DNA of 5,621 bases. Source: an uncultured Dialister sp. (GTDB lineage: Bacteria; Bacillota; Negativicutes; Veillonellales; Dialisteraceae). Location: NCBI GenBank assembly GCA_900545785.1, contig URAA01000097.1:1-5621 (forward strand). Reading direction: 5' to 3'. Each line of letters starts with the position of its first letter. Position 1 is the stretch's first letter. A program made the translations under genes and the position numbers. Positions 1 through 5,621 of the stretch are shown piece by piece. The notes beneath the pieces are model-generated. The model searched no databases. It was not told the origin of the DNA and saw only the letters and a list, made by a program, of their open reading frames with translations.

Positions 1-100
1 TGACTTAATCGGATTTACTCGGCATTACAGTGGCGGGACCGTGTCGGTTTTTCACCGATCTTCCCTATTAAGCTCTTTCGAGCACCTGTTTAACATATTT
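1..100 (-). promoter_or_regulatory. Cobalamin (B12) riboswitch, 5' half of the aptamer, cut by the window edge
   Basis: Read on the minus strand, this leader carries the ordered conserved blocks of the cobalamin aptamer. AGGTGC (87-82) is followed by a GCTC-GAAA-GAGC tetraloop hairpin (83-72), then TTAATAGGGAA, a CGGTG/ACCG hairpin (58-44), and the highly conserved CCCGCCACTGT block (37-27). The later parts of the aptamer (the B12 box with its GACCTGCC-type core, and the expression platform) would lie past position 1 and cannot be seen. Such elements bind adenosylcobalamin or related forms and switch off transcription or translation of B12 transport or synthesis genes. The controlled gene is outside the window, so its identity is unknown. 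The transcript runs in the same direction as the mut operon upstream but has its own promoter. Confidence 0.92.
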
Positions 101-103
101 AAC

Positions 104-139
104 TGTTATCATCATAGCACTATATACCATGTCTGTCAA
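104..139 (-). promoter_or_regulatory. Sigma-70 promoter driving the cobalamin riboswitch
   Basis: On the minus strand a perfect -35 box TTGACA (139-134) is separated by exactly 17 nt from TATGAT (116-111), a 5/6 match to the -10 consensus. Transcription would start near the A at 104, about 17 nt before the first conserved aptamer block AGGTGC. The position directly in front of a riboswitch leader makes this a very credible housekeeping promoter, with control exerted after initiation by the RNA switch. No clear operator palindrome overlaps it. Confidence 0.87.
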
Positions 140-190
140 TCGAAACACCGCACCCGCCTTACCTCATTTTTAAAACAGTCCCGGTTTATC

Positions 191-757
191 TTAAAATGTC
201 ATATCAAAAGTTCCTGATTCTTCCAAAAGTTTAATGTCTATGGGAGAATAGGTTTCCGGATGTTTTTTCAAATAATATTGTTCTTCTTCCGCCGCTTCAT
301 AAAAGTTTTCCAGTTTTTTTACTTCCGTCTGTACTTCCGGTAAAAAATTCTTCCGAATCTCATTGAGCACTACCGCATCGGTACTCAATCCTCTGCCGGC
401 TCCTCTGCTTTTTATATAGCTCATGTAATAAGTAATCTGAAAAGTATCTTCAGCGGATGTATAATATATTCCCGTTCTGTATTGAGGGCCGCTGCATTTT
501 CCCTGTATCCCGTCGGTATAAGGATTTATAATGGTAAAAAACAGGGATAATAAAGATGTGATATCTATTTTTTTCGGATTATAAACGACTTTTACACATT
601 CCACCGCTCCCGTGTTTCCGGAAGCCACTTCTTCTTTTGTCGGTTTTTCCTTTCGGCTGTTGGCAAATCCTGCCACCGTATCGGTAACTCCCCGAATACG
701 GGAAAATACTTCTTGTATTCCATAGTAGGGACCGCCGGCCAGGTATAATTCTTTCAC
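191..757 (-). CDS. msrA: MsrA-fold protein lacking the catalytic cysteine (probable pseudoenzyme)
   Basis: This 188-residue protein aligns along its whole length with peptide methionine-S-sulfoxide reductase MsrA, a cytoplasmic repair enzyme. It shows the N-terminal LAGG-xxx-G loop (residues 7-13), VASGNTG..E (44-53), the SGPQYRTGIYY strand (89-99) and the C-terminal EAAEEEQYYLKKHP helix (154-167). The active site is altered. The family's GCFWG reads G-P10-Y11-Y12-G, so the nucleophilic Cys and the Phe-Trp methyl pocket are gone. By alignment from memory to E. coli MsrA, Tyr82 becomes K41 and Asp129 becomes C88, while Glu94 (E53) and Tyr134 (Y93) remain. The frame is intact and P10 is a CCC codon, two changes from a Cys codon, so this is divergence and not a simple error. 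The only cysteines are C54 and C88. The start is GTG, chosen for its well-spaced GGGAGG. Normal MsrA activity is unlikely; a binding role or a different chemistry is open. Codon use is more A/T-rich and less biased than in the mut genes. Confidence 0.85.
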   Translation of the reverse strand: MKELYLAGGPYYGIQEVFSRIRGVTDTVAGFANSRKEKPTKEEVASGNTGAVECVKVVYNPKKIDITSLLSLFFTIINPYTDGIQGKCSGPQYRTGIYYTSAEDTFQITYYMSYIKSRGAGRGLSTDAVVLNEIRKNFLPEVQTEVKKLENFYEAAEEEQYYLKKHPETYSPIDIKLLEESGTFDMTF

Positions 758-764
758 GGTTATT

Positions 765-770
765 CCTCCC
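765..770 (-). promoter_or_regulatory. Shine-Dalgarno site fixing the GTG start of the MsrA-like gene
   Basis: GGGAGG on the minus strand lies 7 nt before the GTG at 757-755. No ATG in the same frame has a comparable site, so it decides in favour of the GTG start, and the LAGG motif then begins at residue 7 as is usual for compact MsrA proteins. A promoter for this gene is not clear. TATAAC (789-784) could be a -10 box but has no good -35 partner. Confidence 0.8.
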
Positions 771-800
771 TTTTTTAATATCGGTTATATTCATTTTTTA

Positions 801-838
801 TCAAAATAAAGAATCCCCGGAAATGATCTCCGGGGATT
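801..838 (-). terminator. Rho-independent terminator of the mutA-mutB-meaB operon
   Basis: On the minus strand AATCCCCGGA (838-829) and TCCGGGGATT (821-812) form a perfect 10-bp G+C-rich stem around a 7-nt loop, followed by the T-rich but interrupted tail CTTTATTTTGA. It starts about 60 nt after the meaB stop and ends before the ribosome binding site of the MsrA-like gene, so it separates the two units. The opposite strand has a TTTTCTT tail, so the hairpin could act in both directions, but no plus-strand gene approaches it. The imperfect U-tract suggests some read-through may occur. Confidence 0.85.
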
Positions 839-897
839 TTCTTCATTTCAACACAAGGTGCCTGAGGAATTTCTTTTTCCTTCATCGGAGATCGTCT

Positions 898-2076
898 TTA
901 AAGCTTTGTTTTTTCCAAATGCAGTGCAGACGCTCTGTCCATATCGAAAGATCTGATGAGTTCGGAAACGGCCTGGCTCGGAGAAATCGCTCCGGTCAGT
1001 ACGGCAGCACGAATCTGAGGAAAACGGCCTTTAACAACCGGATTTTCAAAGAACAGATTATGCAGATGTTCGTCAATCATGCTGCGTACCCAAGAAAGAA
1101 CCTGTCTTTGCCGTCTGTTTTCAAACACACCGGACTTTTTGGTTACTTTCTCGAATTCTCTCATCACCGCCCACAGTTCCAAAAGTCCTGTTTTTTTCAA
1201 TGCAGAACAGCGGTATGCATGGGTTTCCCAACCTTCGGTAGCGGGACGGATAAACTCAACCATTCTTTCATATTCACCTTGGGTGACTTTGGCTCTTTCC
1301 AAATTATCTCCGTCTGCCTTATTGACTACGATGGCATCTGCCAATTCCATGATGCCTTTTTTGATCCCCTGCAAATCATCTCCTGCGCCGGTCAATACGA
1401 CAAGCATGAAGAAATCCACCATGTCGCGGACCGTGGTTTCCGACTGTCCTACACCGACGGTTTCCACAAGAATCACATCATAGCCTGCCGCCTCGCAAAG
1501 GAGCATGGTTTCACGGCTCTTTCGAGCCACGCCGCCGAGGGTTCCTTTGGACGGAGACGGACGAATAAAGCAATTCGGTTCTCTCGATAAAGTCTGCATA
1601 CGAGTTTTATCACCGAGAATCGATCCGCCGGTAATCGAACTGGTCGGATCGATCGCCAGCGCCGCCACTTTATAGCCTTGCTGACAAAGCATAGTACCAA
1701 AAGATTCGATGAAACTACTCTTACCTGCACCGGGTACACCGGTAATACCGATGCGCAAAGCTTTTCCTGTCCTTGAAAGAAGACCTTGAAGAACCCGCTG
1801 CGCTTTATCAAAATCCTTCGGAGCGTTGCTTTCGATAAGAGTGATGGCTTTTGAGAGAATCATCCGATCTCCCTTCGCCACCCCTTCTATATATTCTTCT
1901 ACGGACAATTTTTTGCGAAGCGGTACTTTACGGAGCTTGCCTTCAGCAGGATATTCCTTGGCTCCCGTCACACTGTTCATGGCTGTATCAATACCGCGCA
2001 TAACGGAGGTAGCAAACTCGGGATTTGCCTCTTTCGGGACCCAGCTCGGTCTTAAGTCATCATCGTTTTCGGCCAT
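898..2076 (-). CDS. meaB: MeaB/ArgK-family GTPase, methylmalonyl-CoA mutase chaperone
   Basis: This is a G3E-type P-loop GTPase that gates adenosylcobalamin delivery to methylmalonyl-CoA mutase and protects the enzyme from inactivation; the human equivalent is MMAA. In 392 residues it shows Walker A GVPGAGKS (113-120), the metal-binding/switch DPTSS (143-147), GGSILGDKTRM (150-160), the switch region ETVGVGQSE (205-213), the guanine-specificity NKAD (252-255) and an SAL G5 motif (291-293). A helical C-terminal tail would provide the dimer arm. The ATG start lies 11 nt after the mutB stop, behind a weak AAGG (2089-2086) that overlaps the mutB stop codon, so translation is probably coupled. The P-loop lies about 50 residues further in than in compact MeaB proteins such as that of Methylobacterium, owing to a charged N-terminal extension (roughly 1-55). 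ArgK is an older misnomer linked to arginine transport; the mutase neighbours settle the role here. Confidence 0.97.
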   Translation of the reverse strand: MAENDDDLRPSWVPKEANPEFATSVMRGIDTAMNSVTGAKEYPAEGKLRKVPLRKKLSVEEYIEGVAKGDRMILSKAITLIESNAPKDFDKAQRVLQGLLSRTGKALRIGITGVPGAGKSSFIESFGTMLCQQGYKVAALAIDPTSSITGGSILGDKTRMQTLSREPNCFIRPSPSKGTLGGVARKSRETMLLCEAAGYDVILVETVGVGQSETTVRDMVDFFMLVVLTGAGDDLQGIKKGIMELADAIVVNKADGDNLERAKVTQGEYERMVEFIRPATEGWETHAYRCSALKKTGLLELWAVMREFEKVTKKSGVFENRRQRQVLSWVRSMIDEHLHNLFFENPVVKGRFPQIRAAVLTGAISPSQAVSELIRSFDMDRASALHLEKTKL

Positions 2077-2087
2077 ATTACTATACC

Positions 2088-4283
2088 TTACCCTTCCTTG
2101 GTTTCCTCTTCTGCACGGTCAACAAGCATATGGAGAAGCTTGATGCAGCATTCCGGAATATTGGTGCCCGGTCCGAAAATAGCCTGCGCCCCATGTTCAT
2201 AGAGGAAATCATAGTCCTGTGCAGGAATAACGCCGCCGATGCATACCAGAATATCTTCACGATGGCGTTTTTTCAATTCTTCTACGATAGCGGGGAGCAG
2301 TGTCTTATGACCTGCCGCAAGAGAGGAGAATCCAACCATATGAACGTCATTATCTACAGCATCCTGCGCAGCTTCTTCCGGTGTCTGGAACAGCGGACCT
2401 ACGTCGACGTCCCAGCCCATATCTGCAAAGGATGTTGCGAGTACTTTCTGACCTCTGTCATGTCCGTCCTGACCCATCTTCGCAAGGAAAATACGGGGAC
2501 GGCGGCCTTCCAGTTCTTCAAATCGGTCTGCCAGTTTCTTTGCTTCTTCCAGCTGTCCGGAATTATCAAATTCGGAAGAATAAACGCCGGAAATGGTATG
2601 GATGGTCGCATTGAAACGGCCGGATACTTTTTCAACGGCATCGGAAATTTCACCGAGAGATGCCCGATCATGCGCTGCCTGTACCGCGAGGTCAAGAAGG
2701 TTTCCGTTGTCACGGCTTTCTGCTGCTTTGGTGATGGCTTCCAAGTCGCGGGCAACCGCATCATTGTCACGAATACTTCTGAGTTTTTCCAAACGTTTAA
2801 TCTGTGCATTCCGAACTGCCGTATTATCGATAGAAAGAACGTTGAGCGGATCTTCTTTAGCCAGACGATATTTATTGAGGCCGACAATGGTTTCTTTGCC
2901 GCTGTCGATATTTGCCTGACGACGAGCCGCGCATTCTTCGATACGCATTTTCGGAAGGCCGGTAGAAATAGCTTTTGCCATGCCGCCCAGTGCTTCGACT
3001 TCCTGAATATGTCCCCAAGCACGACGAATGATCTGATTGGTCAGATATTCTACATAGTAGGACCCGCCCCAAGGATCGATAATTTTGCAAGCTTTGGTTT
3101 CATCCTGGATATAAAGCTGGGTATTACGAGCCAGACGGGCAGAGAAGTCCGTCGGAAGTGCGATGGCTTCGTCGAGCGCGTTGGTATGCAGCGACTGGGT
3201 ATGTCCGAGTGCGGCAGACATAGCTTCCATACAGGTACGGGCAATATTATTGAACGGATCCTGTTCGGTCAGAGACCAGCCGGAAGTCTGCGAATGTGTA
3301 CGAAGTGCCATGGATTTCGGATTCTTTGCCCCGAATTGTTTCAGAATTTTTGCCCAAAGAACACGAGCGGCTCTCATCTTTGCTACTTCCATGAAGTAGT
3401 TCTTACCCTGATCCCAGAAGAAAGACAGACGTTTAGCAAAAGCATCGACGGCAAGTCCCGCTTTTTCACCGCAGCGGATATATTCCATACCGTCCGCCAA
3501 TGTATAGCCGATTTCCAAGTCGCAGGTAGCACCGCATTCCTGAATGTGATAGCCGGAAATAGAAATACTGTTAAACTTAGGCATATAGTTCGTGGTATAT
3601 TCGAAAATATCACCGATAATACGCATGGACATAGCCGGAGGATAGATATAAGTATTACGAACCATGAACTCTTTCAAAATATCGTTCTGGATGGTTCCTG
3701 CAAGAATTTTTCTGTCTACCCCCTGTTCGATACCGGCACAAATGAAGAATGCCAAGATGGGAAGCACGGCGCCGTTCATTGTCATGGATACGGACATCTG
3801 GTCCAGCGGAATGCCGGAGAAAAGAATATTCATATCCAGCATGGAGCATACTGAAACGCCTGCTTTGCCGACGTCACCGATAACACGGGGGTTATCCGCA
3901 TCATAGCCGCGATGGGTGGGAAGGTCGAATGCAATGGACAGCCCTTTCTGGCCTGCCGCCAAGTTTCTGCGATAGAATGCATTGGACTCTTCTGCTGTGG
4001 AGAAACCTGCATATTGACGTACCGTCCACGGACGGAATACATACATGGTGGAGTACGGTCCGCGCAAGAACGGAGGAATACCGCTCATGAAGTCCAAGTG
4101 GTTACATGTTTCATAGATATCCTTCGTATAAAGAGGTCCTACGGGGATACGTTCCATCGTCTGTTCATACAGATCATCATATTTTTTCCCCGTATTCTTT
4201 TCTACATTCTCTTTCCATGCATCATAAGAACAATGAGGATGTTCTTCCATTGTCAGTTTTGTAAAATCCGGATTCATCGACAT
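2088..4283 (-). CDS. mutB: Methylmalonyl-CoA mutase, large (catalytic) subunit
   Basis: This is the adenosylcobalamin-dependent subunit that interconverts succinyl-CoA and (R)-methylmalonyl-CoA in the cytoplasm, a step of the succinate-propionate pathway. At 731 residues it is essentially full family length (Propionibacterium MutB is about 728). The N-terminal TIM barrel binds the CoA ester. RPWTVRQYAGFS (84-95) contains Y91, and R209 (MVRNTYIYPP) and H246 (SGYHIQE) match the catalytic Tyr89, Arg207 and His244 of Propionibacterium. The mutase signature is RNTQLYIQDET...DPWGGS (386-408). The C-terminal Rossmann-like domain binds B12 base-off/His-on, with DGHDRG (606-611, axial ligand H608), SSL (653-655) and GG (683-684). 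No key residue is missing. The start follows the mutA stop by 1 nt behind a strong AGGAGG, so the two subunits are translationally coupled for equal production. Related acyl-CoA mutases such as isobutyryl-CoA mutase are less likely, given the intact RQYAGFS pocket and the MutA partner. Confidence 0.98.
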   Translation of the reverse strand: MSMNPDFTKLTMEEHPHCSYDAWKENVEKNTGKKYDDLYEQTMERIPVGPLYTKDIYETCNHLDFMSGIPPFLRGPYSTMYVFRPWTVRQYAGFSTAEESNAFYRRNLAAGQKGLSIAFDLPTHRGYDADNPRVIGDVGKAGVSVCSMLDMNILFSGIPLDQMSVSMTMNGAVLPILAFFICAGIEQGVDRKILAGTIQNDILKEFMVRNTYIYPPAMSMRIIGDIFEYTTNYMPKFNSISISGYHIQECGATCDLEIGYTLADGMEYIRCGEKAGLAVDAFAKRLSFFWDQGKNYFMEVAKMRAARVLWAKILKQFGAKNPKSMALRTHSQTSGWSLTEQDPFNNIARTCMEAMSAALGHTQSLHTNALDEAIALPTDFSARLARNTQLYIQDETKACKIIDPWGGSYYVEYLTNQIIRRAWGHIQEVEALGGMAKAISTGLPKMRIEECAARRQANIDSGKETIVGLNKYRLAKEDPLNVLSIDNTAVRNAQIKRLEKLRSIRDNDAVARDLEAITKAAESRDNGNLLDLAVQAAHDRASLGEISDAVEKVSGRFNATIHTISGVYSSEFDNSGQLEEAKKLADRFEELEGRRPRIFLAKMGQDGHDRGQKVLATSFADMGWDVDVGPLFQTPEEAAQDAVDNDVHMVGFSSLAAGHKTLLPAIVEELKKRHREDILVCIGGVIPAQDYDFLYEHGAQAIFGPGTNIPECCIKLLHMLVDRAEEETKEG

Positions 4284-4284
4284 A

Positions 4285-5621
4285 TTATTTTACCTCCTCT
4301 TCCGTGATTTTCATTCCTTTTTTCTTCTGGAGCATGCGGAGAATTTCATAGCAATTTGCTTTGACACTGATGAATTCATCAACGCCGGCCTTCCGATAAA
4401 CCGGTTCCAAATCTTTCGGTGCCGCACCGGCAAGGAAAAGTGTTCCTTCTCCCAATACTTCTTTCAAGCGCGGTGCCAGTGCCGGTACATCTTCCGGATA
4501 GGTCGCATCGGTGGAGCAAATAACGGCGCCGTCATAGGGCGTGCCCTTATCATCGATCCCTGCCTTGAGTGCTTCCGCACACTTATCCCAGCGGGAACCC
4601 GGCTTATTTTCATCATCTTGGAAACCTTCATTCAGATGAATATTAAATTCTCCGACCTGAAGGAAACTGGTAGAGAAGTCTGCTCTGGCTTTATGCTGCG
4701 GGATCGGTCCCATATTTGCCAAGAAAACTTCTACATTCTTGCCGGTTTCTTTTTTGTAATTCTTCGTATCCATACGAAGTTTTTCAAAACGTTCCGTCCA
4801 GCGGTGGGGATAAATCTTTCTGACTTCTATGGATTCACCGCCCGTTTCATTGGCATCCCTGACTTCGGAAATGGTAGCTCCTGCAGAAAATGCTTCCACG
4901 GCTTTGTCGACAAATTCACCTTTGCCTGCTTTCTTAAGGTCCTCTAAAGCAGCTTCCATGTGGACCTTGTCCATATCGGCTCTGTATTTTTCAACACCGT
5001 CGGACAATTCTTTTCTCAAAGCATCTCTGTCTTCCGGACGAGGTTCAGGAAGTTCTTCCGTCATATTCGGATACATATTCGTACCGACCGCGCTGTCTTT
5101 ACGCAATTCCAATGCTTTAAAGCGTTTGTTCAACACTTCAAGAATCTGTTTCTGCGGATATTCTTCCTGCAGCGCTTTTACAATGCCTCCCAGAGACTCG
5201 ATTTTCTGGAATTCTGCCCAAATCTTTTCTGCCATTTCTTTGGTCAGTGCTTCAATTCCCCAAGAGCCGCCTGCAGGATCGATGGGGCGGAGCATTCCGA
5301 ATTCTTCCTGAAGCATAATGTGAAGATTTCTTGCGATACGGCGGGAGAATTCATCTCCTTTGCGGACCGTATCATCATAGGGAGAGTTTTCATAGGTATC
5401 TACTCCTCCGACAACGGCAGAGAAAATCTGGGTTGTGTTGCGGAGCATATTTACGCCGATATCATAAATCGTTTTGGTAAATAAAGCCGGACGTGCATGA
5501 ATTCTGGCAGATCTGTCAGCTTCTTCGGCACCGAAAGCTTTCATGATATTTGCCCAGACTTGGCGGGCAGCACGAAGTTTTGCAATTTCAATATAGAAAG
5601 TAGCGCCCGTATTGAAAGATC
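4285..5621 (-). CDS. mutA: Methylmalonyl-CoA mutase, small subunit (N-terminus outside the window)
   Basis: This is the non-catalytic partner of MutB in the heterodimeric mutase. The reading frame is open to the window edge, beginning SFNTGATFYIEIAKLRAARQ at 5619, so the true start lies upstream; 444 residues are visible of a family length near 600-640. The visible part includes the end of the TIM barrel with ARNLH and IDPAGGSWGIE (visible residues 96-123), which parallel the signature in MutB. A linker and a degenerate B12-type domain follow. Where MutB has DGHDRG, MutA reads GPIPQHKAR (about 304-312), lacking the Asp and Gly of the DxHxxG cobalamin motif, as expected for a structural subunit that binds no cofactor. 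The protein ends in EEEVK, whose codons hold the Shine-Dalgarno site of mutB. The operon promoter must lie upstream of the window. Confidence 0.96.
   Translation of the reverse strand, partial: SFNTGATFYIEIAKLRAARQVWANIMKAFGAEEADRSARIHARPALFTKTIYDIGVNMLRNTTQIFSAVVGGVDTYENSPYDDTVRKGDEFSRRIARNLHIMLQEEFGMLRPIDPAGGSWGIEALTKEMAEKIWAEFQKIESLGGIVKALQEEYPQKQILEVLNKRFKALELRKDSAVGTNMYPNMTEELPEPRPEDRDALRKELSDGVEKYRADMDKVHMEAALEDLKKAGKGEFVDKAVEAFSAGATISEVRDANETGGESIEVRKIYPHRWTERFEKLRMDTKNYKKETGKNVEVFLANMGPIPQHKARADFSTSFLQVGEFNIHLNEGFQDDENKPGSRWDKCAEALKAGIDDKGTPYDGAVICSTDATYPEDVPALAPRLKEVLGEGTLFLAGAAPKDLEPVYRKAGVDEFISVKANCYEILRMLQKKKGMKITEEEVK
4293..4298 (-). promoter_or_regulatory. Strong Shine-Dalgarno site of mutB inside the end of mutA
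   Basis: AGGAGG, within the last Glu-Glu-Val codons of mutA, stands 9 nt before the mutB ATG (4283). It selects this ATG over the in-frame ATG two codons later. The mutA stop (4287-4285) lies between the site and the start, so ribosomes finishing mutA can re-initiate at mutB, suiting 1:1 production of the two subunits. Confidence 0.88.

Noticed and set aside
88..103. Imperfect palindrome GTTTAAC-AT-ATTTAAC near the predicted transcription start, a possible operator
   Set aside because: Only about 12 of 16 positions are symmetric, and the A/T-rich segment is better explained as the 5' flank of the riboswitch aptamer.
776..804. TTGATA...TATTAA as a promoter for the MsrA-like gene
   Set aside because: Transcription would start at or inside the Shine-Dalgarno site, leaving no usable leader; the -10 match is also poor.
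823..1590. 255-codon open frame on the plus strand opposite meaB
   Set aside because: It starts within the terminator hairpin and runs antisense through conserved GTPase motifs of meaB; its translation is Cys/Phe/His-rich and has no family resemblance.
2399..3022. 207-codon minus-strand frame inside mutB in another phase
   Set aside because: It is an out-of-frame shadow of mutB with Lys/Arg/Trp-rich composition typical of a shifted frame, and no independent evidence for a gene.
2025..3854. 609-codon open frame on the plus strand opposite mutB
   Set aside because: It lies antisense to a fully conserved mutB, its translation shows no recognisable domain, and strong codon bias in mutB readily leaves the opposite strand free of stops.
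4285..5621. Loss of the DxHxxG cobalamin motif in MutA considered as an anomaly
   Set aside because: Small subunits of heterodimeric methylmalonyl-CoA mutases normally lack the cobalamin ligand motif, so this is the expected state.

Overview
The window shows one strand of genes, all on the minus strand. It is the 3' part of a methylmalonyl-CoA mutase operon, followed by a small stand-alone gene and the start of a B12-controlled unit that leaves the window. Anaerobic succinate/propionate metabolism, moderate G+C, strong AGGAGG-type Shine-Dalgarno sites and a cobalamin riboswitch would suit a propionate-producing Firmicute, for example a Negativicutes such as Dialister or Phascolarctobacterium. 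That assignment is inference from gene content and style, not from any marker gene.

Layout in transcription order (high to low coordinates). First is mutA, the small mutase subunit, cut at its N-terminus by the window edge. mutB, the large catalytic subunit, starts 1 nt after the mutA stop, and meaB, the GTPase chaperone of the mutase, starts 11 nt after the mutB stop. A hairpin terminator lies about 60 nt after meaB. Next comes a GTG-started gene for an MsrA-fold protein whose catalytic cysteine is replaced by proline. After it, a near-consensus sigma-70 promoter (TTGACA, 17 nt, TATGAT) fires directly into a cobalamin riboswitch. Only the 5' half of the aptamer is inside the window, and the gene it controls lies beyond position 1.

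How it fits together: MutA and MutB form the adenosylcobalamin-dependent mutase that interconverts succinyl-CoA and (R)-methylmalonyl-CoA, and MeaB loads and protects its cofactor. The adjacent riboswitch unit senses the same vitamin and probably drives B12 uptake or synthesis genes, giving a B12 use/supply neighbourhood. Methylmalonyl-CoA epimerase and decarboxylase genes, often nearby, are not in this window.

The mut genes are ordinary and well conserved. The least ordinary item is the MsrA-like protein, which has lost most of the known MsrA active site while keeping the fold signature. I found no mobile elements, CRISPR arrays, tRNA or rRNA genes.
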